Under the pieces are notes generated by a model, which was given only the letters and a program-made list of their open reading frames with translations, was not told where the DNA came from and made no database searches. Of a stretch of DNA of 64,000 nt, positions 10,095 to 19,185 are shown one piece after another. How positions within the stretch are numbered: position 1 is the first letter of the stretch; every line of letters begins with the position of its first letter. A program made the position numbers and the translations under genes. This DNA is from Sphingobium sp. CECT 9361 (GTDB taxonomy: Bacteria; Pseudomonadota; Alphaproteobacteria; Sphingomonadales; Sphingomonadaceae), in assembly GCF_918741285.1 (NCBI RefSeq), contig NZ_CAKKNC010000010.1, positions 62,001 through 126,000 of the forward strand. Reading direction: 5' to 3'.

Positions 10095-10384
10095 CACTTC
10101 CCCCCGCTTTCCGTGATCGACGCGCGGAAAGGCTCAACATTGATCTTCTCGACTCGCTGCATGATTTCGGCCAGCTCGTACTCGAGCTGAAGCACCAGCC
10201 AGTCACGCGCGGGCGTGCCAAACGCCTTTTCTAACCGGACGGCCATCTCTGGTGATATGCCGGACTTGGCGTTCAACAAATTGCTGAGCGTCTGCCGATC
10301 AACCCCAAGGACGCGGGCCGCATCGGTGACACTCAACCCATTCTTTTCAAGGCAATCCTGCCGAACCGTCGTTCCTGGATGCAT
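10094..10384 (-). CDS. HigA-like XRE transcription regulator
   Basis: A 96-aa protein; the ATG at 10384 gives the usual HigA-type start MHPGTTVRQ. The HTH follows as LSVTDAARVLGVDRQTLSNLLNAKSG, then the family's RLEKAFGT and LQLEYEL motifs. HigA proteins bind operators and repress their own promoter. Here no HigB toxin is seen on either side: it is the first gene of the DUF499-PglZ-methylase-helicase operon and overlaps the ATPase start. I infer an operon regulator controlling defence dosage, rather than a toxin partner. Confidence 0.88.
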   Translation of the reverse strand: MHPGTTVRQDCLEKNGLSVTDAARVLGVDRQTLSNLLNAKSGISPEMAVRLEKAFGTPARDWLVLQLEYELAEIMQRVEKINVEPFRASITESGGK

Positions 10385-10608
10385 CGCCTGCCGATTTACC
10401 CCTGTCCCCAAGACCTGCCTGTAGAGTGATAATCGACGCTCGACAAGGCGATCAGGCGATGGGTTGCTGCACGCCTCTCAATTTTGCTCGACGGCTCCGA
10501 GGTCGGCACCGACGGTGGCAAGGTGAAGAATCATAGTTTGTTCCCATATGTCGCGTGTGCTAACCACCGCTTGGTGTTGCTGTTCAACACCTTGGAGTGA
10601 TATCCGTC
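10385..10608. promoter_or_regulatory. Divergent promoter region of two defence-like operons
   Basis: About 220 bases separate the HigA-like gene (minus) and the small HTH gene (plus). No convincing gene lies here. A palindrome GTGTTG-CTGTT-CAACAC occupies 10574-10590, 18 bases before the plus-strand ATG, and could be an operator for one of the flanking DNA-binding proteins. Clear -35/-10 boxes could not be assigned by eye. Confidence 0.5.
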
Positions 10609-11061
10609 ATGCTCTTCACGACCGGGCAGCTGCGCTCAGCATTCCGCCTCAGCAAGCAGCAATGGCGAAGCTATCGCGAGGCTCTGCCGCCGCTGGCAAA
10701 AGAGCAGGGTCGATCAGGCTGCTTCAGCGCAAACGATTTGCTCGCAGCCAGCGTTGTCCATCAGGTCAGCACGGCCCTTTCGATTCCACTATCCACATTC
10801 ACCAGCGTTGCGACAGCGTTGTTCGAGCTATGCGCGGCATTTCCTTGGCCGCAGCTGGAGCGGTCTAGCCTTTTGATCGATTTTGAGGCGGATCGGGTCG
10901 AACTCATTGATCATGAGCGTCGCGTTACCGCCGCAGCGGTCGCTCTGCTTGTCGAACTGGCGCCGCTCGTTGCCGAGCTTCGCCAACATCTCCTGACCGG
11001 CGTTCCCGACCAGCAGCGTGATCTTGCCTTCCCCCCGATGATCGCCGGGACGCGCCGATGA
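10609..11061 (+). CDS. Small HTH-like protein of the methylase-RES operon
   Basis: About 150 aa from ATG 10609; a GTG at 10597 is an alternative. The N-terminus (FTTGQLRSAFRLSKQQWRSYREALPPL) resembles a MerR-like or winged-helix DNA-binding segment. The rest is predicted helical and leucine-rich. Its stop overlaps the methylase start (ATGA), so the two are coupled. In RES toxin loci an upstream DNA-binding antitoxin is usual, but this protein does not show the typical Xre/MbcA features, so antitoxin or regulator function is only inferred from position. Confidence 0.75.
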   Translation: MLFTTGQLRSAFRLSKQQWRSYREALPPLAKEQGRSGCFSANDLLAASVVHQVSTALSIPLSTFTSVATALFELCAAFPWPQLERSSLLIDFEADRVELIDHERRVTAAAVALLVELAPLVAELRQHLLTGVPDQQRDLAFPPMIAGTRR

Positions 11062-13865
11062 GCTTCATCGACGTCATCGAGCGTGAATCGGTCAAACTCG
11101 GCTATCGAGGCGAAGCGCTGCGCCGCGACTATGCCTTTAGTAATATATGGGGCGAAGGGGACACGACCTACTCGGTGCCGTTTGCGGCGTTTACGCAGAC
11201 CCCGCCCTCATATCGTTCCGCCGCTTTCGCCGTGATCGAAGCCAGTCCAGACACTGCAGCTGAAGTAATCCGCGCATATCGCGCGCTCGGTGCGCCGGTA
11301 TTCTTAGTAATCGAGCCGACGCAGATTTCCGCTTGGCAGGTTCATGCCAACAAGCCGCCACACAAGTTTGCCGAGTTCGGACTCGATGCGATTCCGCTTT
11401 TCTTTTCCGAACGGCGCGACAGTTGGGCTCCCGATCGCATCCATCGGGCTAAGTCGATTGGTCATATCGAACCTAAGGCTCAGCTCGATTTTGTCGACCT
11501 TGGTCTGATGCCGGCGATCGCCGGCGAAATTCATGTGAAGCTCGACAGGCTGATTCGGGAGGCGGTGGCCGACACGCGTGAATTTAATGGCGACGACGCG
11601 ATCCGTATTTTTTTTCGCGGTGTCTTCCGACTGCTGGCCGCGAAAATACTGATGGATCGCCAGCACGCGCGCGCGCAGAGTTGGAATGTTGAAGACGTCC
11701 GATCCGTACTCAACGCGATGGACGACTTCTACGAACTGGGCAATGTGTCGCAAGCGTGGCCACCGTCAGCGATCGCTGCGCTTGAGCCGGTCTGGGCAAT
11801 CTTTCGATCGGGGTTCAACGTCGCCAATATCTCGGCCGACGACCTTGCCCATGTATATGAATCAACGCTCGTCACCGACAAAGCACGAGCGGAGTTCGGT
11901 ACGCATAGCACACCGAGGCATGTAGCCGACTATATCGTTGGTCGACTGCGACTGTGGGAGTTTGGGGCGACGCCCCCCCGCGTTGTCGAGCCATTCACCG
12001 GCGCGGGCGTGTTTCTTGGCTCAGCTCTCCGGTTCATGCGCGATGCTCTGCCTGCCGATTGGGACGACGAGCAGCGCCACGATCTTTTGGTCAAGCATAT
12101 CGGCGGGGCCGAGATTGATCCGTTCGCCGCTGAGGTGGCAAAGCTCTCGCTCATCCTCGCCGATTATCCGAATGCCAACGGCTGGCGGATAGACGAGGCC
12201 GATCTTTTTGAAGTCGACAGGTTGCGGGCGTGTCTCAACGGCGCCCGCGTCGTGCTGTGCAATCCCCCATTCGAAGCATTCACCGAGGACGAGGCGAAAG
12301 CCTACCCGGAAGCGGTGAAGGTCAGTCGCTCGAAGGCGGTCTATGCGCTTGAAATGGCGCTGCGTGCCGAGCCGGACATGATAGCGTTTGTGTTACCCAA
12401 CACCGTGCTGGTTGATCGGCGATATCAGCGCCAGCGTATCGCGCTTGAGCGGCTCTACCGCGAAATCGAGATGGTGGCGCTACCCGACGGCATCTTCAAT
12501 GTGTCGCAGGCAAACAGCGCGTTGGTAATCGCGCGCAAAGTGGCGGCCGATGATGACCAGCATTTCCGCTCCGCGGTTGTATTAGACGGCGACAAAAGAT
12601 CCTTTGCTGCGACTGGCCTGACATCGCTGGAGCGAGAGCGTTCACGGCCTCCGGCAAGCGTGCCGACCGGGAATCTATGGGTGTACCCGTCGCAGGATTT
12701 ATGGGACCGGTTCCAGAACCTCCCGAAGCTTGGATCACTGCTAAAGGGAAGCTGGGGCCTCAGGTGGCGCTCGGGACAGCGAGCGCGGACTAGCGACATG
12801 CCTGGTCCCGATCACGAGCTGGGCTATCAGGACAGCGCGAGTCTCCATCAATATCTGCTCGGGAATGCGCGCTGGATGGACGTACGCGCAGACCATATCC
12901 TGGCAGGCGGCAATCTTGCATGGGACGAGCCCAAAATCCTATGTAATGCAACGCGGCTCAGTCGCGGCTATTGGCGGTTGGCTGCCGCGGTCGATCGATT
13001 GGGTCGCCGCGCAACGCAGCAGTTCATGGGTCTGTGGCCGCAACCAAGTGTCGACGTTGATCTCGATGCATTGGCGGCGGTCATCAACGGGCCGGTGGTC
13101 AACGCCTTCTTATCCGAGCATTCGTTCGACAAAAGATTCCGGATCGGCAAGCTGGAAGAGGCGCCGATCCCCGCCGAACTGCCTCCTGAACTGGGCGCGC
13201 TCAGCCGTGACTATGCGGCAGCCGCTGCGCGCGGCGCCGATCCGCAGCAACTCGCGGATAAGCTCACCGCGATCGACGCGCTGGTTTTCGATGCTTACGG
13301 CCTAAGCAGCGAAGATCAGGCAGCAATCCTGGCGCATATGGGTGATGATCGCCCGGTGGTGGGCACCGCTTCTCGTCGGCGACTGGTCAAGGTTGAGCGT
13401 AGCGGTCATGATCACACGCAAAGCTTGTTCGCGCCCGAGAGCATTGAGCGCGACCAGGGCGATGGACTCGGCACCATCGTCGCGCGGGTGATTGGCGAGC
13501 GGCGAATTGCAGAGGCTATAGTCCCGACTCCGGTAAGCAATTGGGCAGGTCACGTGCTCGACGCACCGGCTCTCGAAGCAGAGCTAGCGTTGCCGCCGGG
13601 CGAATTGGCGCGGTGGACGGCAGAAGGCGGGGTCATTTCCCTCAGCGACGATGGGCGTGGCCCCCTCTATCCTTTAGAGCAGTTTACGAAGGGTCAGCCG
13701 ACACCCGGCGTGCGGTCCGTCATCGAGATCGTCGGCAAGCCGAACGTCGCTTGGTTATGGTTGCGAACTGTCCGGCCAGCGACGGATGAACCGGCACCGA
13801 TCGCGCTATTGAAAGCAGGCAAGATCAATCGGGTCTTGGACCTGGCCAAACGTGACTTTGCGTGA
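11058..13865 (+). CDS. Large N6-adenine DNA methylase (type IIG/Eco57I-like)
   Basis: 935 aa. SAM-binding motif I is VVEPFTGAGVFLGSALRF near residue 315, an acidic residue motif follows in HIGGAEIDPFAAEVAKL, and the catalytic motif IV NPPF is in VVLCNPPFEAF near residue 400. The first 300 residues carry no nuclease motif that I can identify; a segment resembling a restriction-type N-terminal domain (VFLVIEPTQISAWQV) is present. The C-terminal 500 residues probably hold the target recognition domain. Both ends overlap neighbouring genes by 4 bases, giving a strict three-gene operon with an HTH-like protein upstream and a RES-domain protein downstream. Likely a self-marking or sensing methylase rather than a full restriction enzyme, but this is inferred. 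Confidence 0.9.
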   Translation: MSFIDVIERESVKLGYRGEALRRDYAFSNIWGEGDTTYSVPFAAFTQTPPSYRSAAFAVIEASPDTAAEVIRAYRALGAPVFLVIEPTQISAWQVHANKPPHKFAEFGLDAIPLFFSERRDSWAPDRIHRAKSIGHIEPKAQLDFVDLGLMPAIAGEIHVKLDRLIREAVADTREFNGDDAIRIFFRGVFRLLAAKILMDRQHARAQSWNVEDVRSVLNAMDDFYELGNVSQAWPPSAIAALEPVWAIFRSGFNVANISADDLAHVYESTLVTDKARAEFGTHSTPRHVADYIVGRLRLWEFGATPPRVVEPFTGAGVFLGSALRFMRDALPADWDDEQRHDLLVKHIGGAEIDPFAAEVAKLSLILADYPNANGWRIDEADLFEVDRLRACLNGARVVLCNPPFEAFTEDEAKAYPEAVKVSRSKAVYALEMALRAEPDMIAFVLPNTVLVDRRYQRQRIALERLYREIEMVALPDGIFNVSQANSALVIARKVAADDDQHFRSAVVLDGDKRSFAATGLTSLERERSRPPASVPTGNLWVYPSQDLWDRFQNLPKLGSLLKGSWGLRWRSGQRARTSDMPGPDHELGYQDSASLHQYLLGNARWMDVRADHILAGGNLAWDEPKILCNATRLSRGYWRLAAAVDRLGRRATQQFMGLWPQPSVDVDLDALAAVINGPVVNAFLSEHSFDKRFRIGKLEEAPIPAELPPELGALSRDYAAAAARGADPQQLADKLTAIDALVFDAYGLSSEDQAAILAHMGDDRPVVGTASRRRLVKVERSGHDHTQSLFAPESIERDQGDGLGTIVARVIGERRIAEAIVPTPVSNWAGHVLDAPALEAELALPPGELARWTAEGGVISLSDDGRGPLYPLEQFTKGQPTPGVRSVIEIVGKPNVAWLWLRTVRPATDEPAPIALLKAGKINRVLDLAKRDFA

Positions 13866-14446
13866 TCATGGTCGTGGATGGGTCTCTGCTCACCAGTCAG
13901 ACCGTTCTCTTCGAATTTTCCAACTATGTCCGAATCATACCATCGGTCTATCAGGCGACGCCTCTCGGTTGTGCGGCCGGAAATTCGAGATTCGGCGGAA
14001 CCGACAAGAGCTTTGCGGTGCTGTATGCTGCCCGCGACCTCGCGACGGCGCTTGCGGAGACCGTGGTCCGCGACCGTTTTGAAGGACTTGAAGATCGCCG
14101 CCTGTTCGCTGCGGAACTGTCCGATCGCGCTGCGGTACAGATTGATACGATCAAGCCCCTGCGTCTTGTGGACTTGCGCAAGGGCGGCTGCCTCAAGCTC
14201 GGTGTGTCTACCGACATCGCTGGAGCCAAATGCTTCGATGAAGCACAGAGCTTCTCGGACCTCGTTCACAAAGATGCGAATATCGACGGCATTCTCTACG
14301 CGTCACGGTTGACGAGCCAAAACTGCGTCGCGATTTTTGATCGCGCGACGACTACGCATCTTACAGTCAGTAGCGTTGCGCCCCTGTTCCAGCTTGAGCG
14401 CGTAAGTAATGCCGTGAAAAAACTCAACGTCCAATTGATTGGTTGA
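13862..14446 (+). CDS. RES-domain protein (putative NAD+-degrading toxin)
   Basis: 194 aa from GTG 13862 (ATG 13868 also possible). RES-domain signatures are seen as SRFGGTDKSFAVLYAARD, followed by LATALAETVVRDRF and near the C-terminus DGILYASRLTSQNCVAIF. The family (MbcT, ParT-like) degrades NAD+ or modifies proteins through an ADP-ribosyl transferase-like fold. The usual partner is an Xre antitoxin; here the gene is instead translationally coupled to a DNA methylase (4-base overlap). I infer an effector whose activity may be triggered when methylation status is wrong. It converges on the SbcC-like gene 120 bases downstream. Confidence 0.87.
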   Translation: MIMVVDGSLLTSQTVLFEFSNYVRIIPSVYQATPLGCAAGNSRFGGTDKSFAVLYAARDLATALAETVVRDRFEGLEDRRLFAAELSDRAAVQIDTIKPLRLVDLRKGGCLKLGVSTDIAGAKCFDEAQSFSDLVHKDANIDGILYASRLTSQNCVAIFDRATTTHLTVSSVAPLFQLERVSNAVKKLNVQLIG

Positions 14447-14565
14447 GTCCACCATAAGCCGCCGTGTGCCGCTATTTCCCACATAGCCCGCAGCGACTAC
14501 GCCAACGTAGCGGCCGCGGCGCAGGTTAGGATCGCGGTCGTTACGCCGTTACGTCGATGCCAGGC

Positions 14566-17199
14566 CTATCGGGAGCTTACCATGCTAACCCGATTGCCGA
14601 GGACATGGCGAAACGCGCGATCGCGGCAGGTCAGTATAACGACCTGCATCCTCTCGGCCGCCTCGCTCAAAATCTCGACCATCAGGTCGAGCCGCGCATC
14701 ATCGGCATAGACGAGCGGGTCGTCCAAGATCAGCGAGACGGGGCGGCCTTGCTCCAGAAGCATGTCCGCGAATGCGATCCGCGTCAGCACCGCCAGCTGT
14801 TCCTGTGTGCCGCGCGACAGATCGCCGCACCCTTCGCTGATCCCGCCGCGCACGACGGCTTCCAGCGTGAGGTCTTCAGAAAAGCTCAGGTCGCAGCATG
14901 GCAACAGCCGCTCGATATGGCGTTTCGCGCGCTTTGTAACCGGCCCAACGAACTTCGCCGATGTCTCATCGCGCGCTTCGTCGAGGGTGTCGCGTAAGAG
15001 CTCCAGCGTGTCGGCCTCCTCGGTGATCCGCTGCAGCGCCGCACGTGCCGCTTCCGCCTCCTCCCGCGCCCCGGCCTCCCTGTCAGCAAGTCCCTTCCCG
15101 CCCTCACTCTCGATGGTCCCCTCGAGCCGCGCGACGTCCATTTCGAGTTTGGCACGAGCCTCCCCTGCCGCCTGCACCCGCGCATCGATTGTCTCGATCC
15201 TGCGCATGATCGCCGCAGGGTCGTGCGCGGTCGCGTCCCGGGTCGCCTCCTCAAGCTTCACGGCTGCTTCAGCGGTCTGCTCTCGGGCCCGAGCGACGTC
15301 TGCCGTCAGGGTTGAGAATTCCGGACGACCCTCGATCGCCTCGATCTGGCTGTTGGCGTTCGCCAGCGTGCTGGCCGCGCCTGCTTCCGCGCTGGCCAGC
15401 GGCGCATCCTCTTGTTCGACCCGGCGGAGGGCCTCAACAGCGCTTTCCTGCGAACCCTCGGCTCGCGCAAGAGCGGTGTCGGCCGCTTCCAGCTTTGCGG
15501 TGAGCAGCGCGACGTCCGGGATATCGGCTGCGACCGCTTCATCCTCGTCGATCATTTCGACGATGAAGAGCTTGAGCGCATCCGGACCGGCGGCGAGCCC
15601 GATAATGTCGTCGGCCGGCGTCACTGCCGCGATGCGCGCCGCGATCGTGCGCAACTCGCCTACGGCATCTCGCGCGGTATCATTGCGCGCGCGCGCCTCC
15701 GCCAAACTCGTAAGCCCGAGGTCCGCAAACGCAGACGTTTGTCGCTCCAAAGCTGAAGAAAGCGCCACTTCGGCACTCGCCGCCCCTGCTGGCGGCGTGA
15801 TGATCAACTCGGCATTGCCGAGGCGAAGGCGAGTTTCGCCCGACAAAGTTCGCTCACCGATCGCCATCGGTTCACCGTCGATCGATATGCCCTCAGCGTC
15901 CCCGACAAGGGCAATCCGCGTCGCACCTGCGGCGCGCGCGGCGCGCGCCGCAGCGACGAGCCGCTCGTTTGCCTCGATCGCGTCCATTGCCTTCGCCGGT
16001 ATCAGCGTCGCGGTCAGCGCTGTGGCCTCTTCCTGAAGCCGCTCTAGGTCGACCAGCTCGGCGTGCCGCGCGCATGCCGCTGACACCGCGCCTCGGCGGC
16101 GCGTGGCGCGCAAAAGCTCCTCGCCCGCGGTGAGGGCACGGCGAGCTTCCTGGCGGGCGGTGCGCGCGGCTTCCAACGCGCTGCGCGCATCAGCAAGCCG
16201 GTGCTGCGCGGTGGCCAATCCCTCGCGGACTTCGGTGCGGCGTGAGCGCGCAGCCTCGAGCGCGAGTTCGGCGCTGGTGCGTTCTTCGGTTGCCTTGCGA
16301 TGCCGATCGACGAGGTCTTCAAGGTTGCGCGTCTTCGCGCTGATGGCCTCATGCTCGGCCCGCCGCGTCGCGAGAATCTGGGCAGCTGCGCGAGCGGTCT
16401 CGAGAGAGGCGGTAAGATCCTTCCGTGTTTGCACGTCTGTGTCGTCCGCGATCTCGCGGTGAACGACCTTCAGTCTGGAGCGCGCATTTTCGAGTTCGGA
16501 AAAGGTCCGCTCAAGCCCCGCCAGACGTTCGGCGGCCTCGCGGGCGGCCGCATCGGCCTGTTCGACCCGCTCGCGGGCTTCGTTTTGTCGCCCGCGTTTC
16601 TGTCCGGTGGGAGACCAGTACCGTCCATATTGCTCATCAATCCGGGCGCGGACACGCGCATAGGCCGGGCCTCCCATGATCGAGCCGACCTCGGCTTCCA
16701 GGGTCGATCGGACTGTGTCGCGCACGATCTGCCCTGGTCCGGTGACCGCGAGCGCCTCAGCTTGAGCAACCCAGAGGAGCCCCAGAGCGCCATAGCTCCC
16801 GGCATCACCCTTTTGGCTGGTGTCGCGCACCGATCCCAGGAGTGCATGCAGGCGAGCTTCCGCTTCTTCCCCCTGTGCTTTGCCTTGAGGACCGGTGACC
16901 TCGATTGATGCGCTGCGCAGGAAGCGTTTCGTCACCGTCCATGGTGCCCCGTCGGCATCGAACGACACCTGGATCTCCGGACCAACCGCTTCGCCATAAG
17001 GCGCGAACGATTGGGCAAGCTGGTTCTTCGTACCATGGCGAACGAAAAATGCCGCGCGAAGCGCCTCGAGCACCGTCGACTTACCGGTCTCATTGGGTTC
17101 GATGACGATGTTAAGACCGTCGGTTAGGCCCTCGATCGCCATCGGCTCACGAAACTTGCGAAAGCCGTCGATGGCGATCCGGCGCAGGTACAGGCTCAT
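14566..17199 (-). CDS. SbcC/Rad50-like SMC-type ATPase
   Basis: 877 aa. Walker A IEPNETGKSTVLEALR lies near residue 35, and the C-terminal ATPase half has the signature LSRGTQEQLAVLTRIAFADM and Walker B SLILDDPLVYADDARL. Long arginine/glutamate/alanine-rich coiled coils fill residues ~200-720. The hinge lacks an obvious CxxC zinc hook, unlike SbcC. The ATG overlaps the stop of the SbcD-like gene (ATGA). SbcC/Rad50 proteins pair with an Mre11-type nuclease to cleave DNA ends and hairpins. Located in the same operon as AbiE-like genes, so its substrate may be invading DNA. Confidence 0.9.
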   Translation of the reverse strand: MSLYLRRIAIDGFRKFREPMAIEGLTDGLNIVIEPNETGKSTVLEALRAAFFVRHGTKNQLAQSFAPYGEAVGPEIQVSFDADGAPWTVTKRFLRSASIEVTGPQGKAQGEEAEARLHALLGSVRDTSQKGDAGSYGALGLLWVAQAEALAVTGPGQIVRDTVRSTLEAEVGSIMGGPAYARVRARIDEQYGRYWSPTGQKRGRQNEARERVEQADAAAREAAERLAGLERTFSELENARSRLKVVHREIADDTDVQTRKDLTASLETARAAAQILATRRAEHEAISAKTRNLEDLVDRHRKATEERTSAELALEAARSRRTEVREGLATAQHRLADARSALEAARTARQEARRALTAGEELLRATRRRGAVSAACARHAELVDLERLQEEATALTATLIPAKAMDAIEANERLVAAARAARAAGATRIALVGDAEGISIDGEPMAIGERTLSGETRLRLGNAELIITPPAGAASAEVALSSALERQTSAFADLGLTSLAEARARNDTARDAVGELRTIAARIAAVTPADDIIGLAAGPDALKLFIVEMIDEDEAVAADIPDVALLTAKLEAADTALARAEGSQESAVEALRRVEQEDAPLASAEAGAASTLANANSQIEAIEGRPEFSTLTADVARAREQTAEAAVKLEEATRDATAHDPAAIMRRIETIDARVQAAGEARAKLEMDVARLEGTIESEGGKGLADREAGAREEAEAARAALQRITEEADTLELLRDTLDEARDETSAKFVGPVTKRAKRHIERLLPCCDLSFSEDLTLEAVVRGGISEGCGDLSRGTQEQLAVLTRIAFADMLLEQGRPVSLILDDPLVYADDARLDLMVEILSEAAERMQVVILTCRDRAFRHVLGNRVSMVSSR

Positions 17200-18305
17200 G
17201 CCCTGTCCTCCCGGCTATATTCGACGAAGAGTCGCTCCAGGGCACGCTTGGCAATCAAGCCATCGGGCCCGCCCGTCTCAATTGCGGCAGACAGTTTCGC
17301 CGCGGCGACGCCGAGCATGCCCTCAACCGCGAGGCTGGCAAGATCGTCTTCGCTAGGGCGGCCGACAAGATCGGCTGCGCGAACGTCGAGATAGCGGACA
17401 CGGTGCCCGACATCGTTTTCCAGTCTGCCCAGCATGCCGACCCGGTCCGTAAGGCTCGTGATGCCGGCCAGCGATAGTTCGAGCAGCGTAGAAGGCGGAT
17501 CGATCGCTCCCAACAATTGGTCGCACTCCGCATTGAACCCCGCCTGATCGTTCACCGTCCAGCTTCGCTTGATCCACTGGAAGCGACCCGTGCGGATCTG
17601 CGTCACCACTGGGTCGCGACCTCCGTCGATATCGACCAATAGCACTTGGCCGGGGTCATCGCGCTGGAAGCGATCGGTTTCGGGCGTGCCCGCATACCAG
17701 GTTCGCGCATCAATATTGAGCGTCCCATGCCAATCTCCCAGCGCGAGATAATCGAGCGTGGAGCGACGAGCCCGGTCGGGCGCGATCTGATTCTTGGTCT
17801 CGCCCTGTGTGCCGAAGTCGCGGATCGATCCGTGCGCGAGGCCAATTCGGATGTGGCCGCCCGGTGTCGTCATGGTGTCGAACAGCTCGGTGGGATCATC
17901 GAGGTTATGGCGATGCGTCAGCGGCGCGGGAAGGAGCCAGATTCCGGGCTCGATTTCGTGGGCCCGCGCTTCCGATAAGACGGTGATGCCGCTTCCCGCG
18001 CGGTGACGGACACGATCCCAGAGACCGCCGTTGCGGGCAAAGTCGTGATTGCCCGGCAGCAGCCACCATCGACACGCATGACGCTCCATTCGGGAGATGG
18101 CTTGAACGATGGTGCGGTCGTCAGGCCCCTCGGTGTCAAAGACATCGCCCGCGACCAGGACATGAGCCGCCCCGTGGAGAGCTGCTTTCTTCCCGATCTC
18201 ATCGATGGCATCGAAGCGTGCCTCGGAAAGTGCGGCACGCACCTCCGGTTCAAACCGCCCGTAAGGTTTTCCGAGCTGCCAGTCGGCTGTATGGATGAGC
18301 TTCAT
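17196..18305 (-). CDS. SbcD/Mre11-like metallophosphoesterase nuclease
   Basis: 369 aa. Calcineurin-type metal-binding motifs are in order: HTADWQLGKPYGRF (residues 5-18), VAGDVFDTEGPDD near 51, LPGNHDFARNGG near 84, and LAHGS near 156, LGDWHG near 193. It matches the Mre11/SbcD family fold, with a C-terminal helical extension for Rad50 contact. It is followed immediately (4-base overlap) by the SbcC-like ATPase and preceded by the AbiEii-like gene 22 bases upstream. Probably the nuclease subunit of a dedicated complex, separate from any chromosomal SbcCD. Confidence 0.92.
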   Translation of the reverse strand: MKLIHTADWQLGKPYGRFEPEVRAALSEARFDAIDEIGKKAALHGAAHVLVAGDVFDTEGPDDRTIVQAISRMERHACRWWLLPGNHDFARNGGLWDRVRHRAGSGITVLSEARAHEIEPGIWLLPAPLTHRHNLDDPTELFDTMTTPGGHIRIGLAHGSIRDFGTQGETKNQIAPDRARRSTLDYLALGDWHGTLNIDARTWYAGTPETDRFQRDDPGQVLLVDIDGGRDPVVTQIRTGRFQWIKRSWTVNDQAGFNAECDQLLGAIDPPSTLLELSLAGITSLTDRVGMLGRLENDVGHRVRYLDVRAADLVGRPSEDDLASLAVEGMLGVAAAKLSAAIETGGPDGLIAKRALERLFVEYSREDRA

Positions 18306-18327
18306 TGCGGCCCCGCAGATGCGTGTG

Positions 18328-19185
18328 TCATCTTAGTCCGATCGCACGGGCCCAGGCATCGACCTGACCAAAGGCATCCTGTTGCCACTCGTCCGGCGTC
18401 CGGCCGTCCAAGGTATCGGAGCCCTCTACGAAGTTGCGCACGCATGTCGGTCCGTAGCCGTCTGGGTCGTCGAATTTCGCAACCACGTGCGCGAAGCCAT
18501 CCCGGCCACTCTGATGCTCGAGCAGCGGGCGGCAATCGTCCGCGAGCGCATCGATCCCGCCGGGGTAATTCCGGATCGAGTAATAGACGTCATAGGCGTC
18601 CTTCTGCTTGTACCGTCCGTCGAGCGCGAAGCCTTTCATGGCGAGAAGCGCCGGGATTGAGGCGACCGCAATCATGACCTTGTTGGTCCCGCCTTTGGGC
18701 ATGTCGCCTTCGATCGCAACGAGCTCGTGGAAATGAATGGCGAGTTCCGCGCCGGAGGCGCGCTGGGTCGCAAACTCGGTGGTAAGTGGCGGCCGGTTCT
18801 TTTCCAGCACCGCGTCATAGGGCCGCAGGAAATCGACGATCACGTCGATCGGCGGTCCGTCATCCTTCGGCTGGACAGTCCGGACCATCTGAAAATATTT
18901 GAGCGTGTCGCGGGGAGCATAACCCTGCCCGTGGAGGGCGTCGACGAGAGCGACATACTCCTCGCCGGCGGCAAGGGCCTGCGCGTCGAGACTGAGATCG
19001 ATGTCGAGGGTGCCGACGTGGCGCATCTCGCTGTCCTCGAGCAGCAGCCAAGGCACGGCGCCGCCAATCGCCGCAAACTTACCGCGGAAGCTTCCCAGCG
19101 TCTGGCCGATCTCGACGAGAACTGATCGGACCGCGGCGCTTGTGCGATCGTCGTAGTCGTTGGCCGATTGCGGTTCGTCATTCAT
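18328..19185 (-). CDS. AbiEii-like nucleotidyltransferase
   Basis: 285 aa from ATG 19185, which overlaps the stop of the AbiEi-like gene (ATGA); a GTG at 19194 is an alternative. The nucleotidyltransferase signature is FAAIGGAVPWLLLEDSE with TLDIDLSLDAQ near residue 60 and a third acidic position in PIDVIVDFLRPYD near 110. A lysine-containing helix (YKQKDAYDVYYSIRNY) resembles the AbiEii C-terminal region. AbiEii toxins transfer nucleotides to tRNA and cause abortive infection. It is coupled to an AbiEi-like antitoxin gene and then to SbcD/SbcC-like genes, an unusual extension. Confidence 0.85.
   Translation of the reverse strand: MNDEPQSANDYDDRTSAAVRSVLVEIGQTLGSFRGKFAAIGGAVPWLLLEDSEMRHVGTLDIDLSLDAQALAAGEEYVALVDALHGQGYAPRDTLKYFQMVRTVQPKDDGPPIDVIVDFLRPYDAVLEKNRPPLTTEFATQRASGAELAIHFHELVAIEGDMPKGGTNKVMIAVASIPALLAMKGFALDGRYKQKDAYDVYYSIRNYPGGIDALADDCRPLLEHQSGRDGFAHVVAKFDDPDGYGPTCVRNFVEGSDTLDGRTPDEWQQDAFGQVDAWARAIGLR

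Noticed and set aside
10385-10608. HigB toxin beside the HigA-like gene
   Set aside because: No frame with RelE/HigB features on either strand next to the regulator.
14762-16036. 424-aa plus-strand frame opposite the SbcC-like gene
   Set aside because: Serine/alanine-rich mirror of a coiled coil; no motif.
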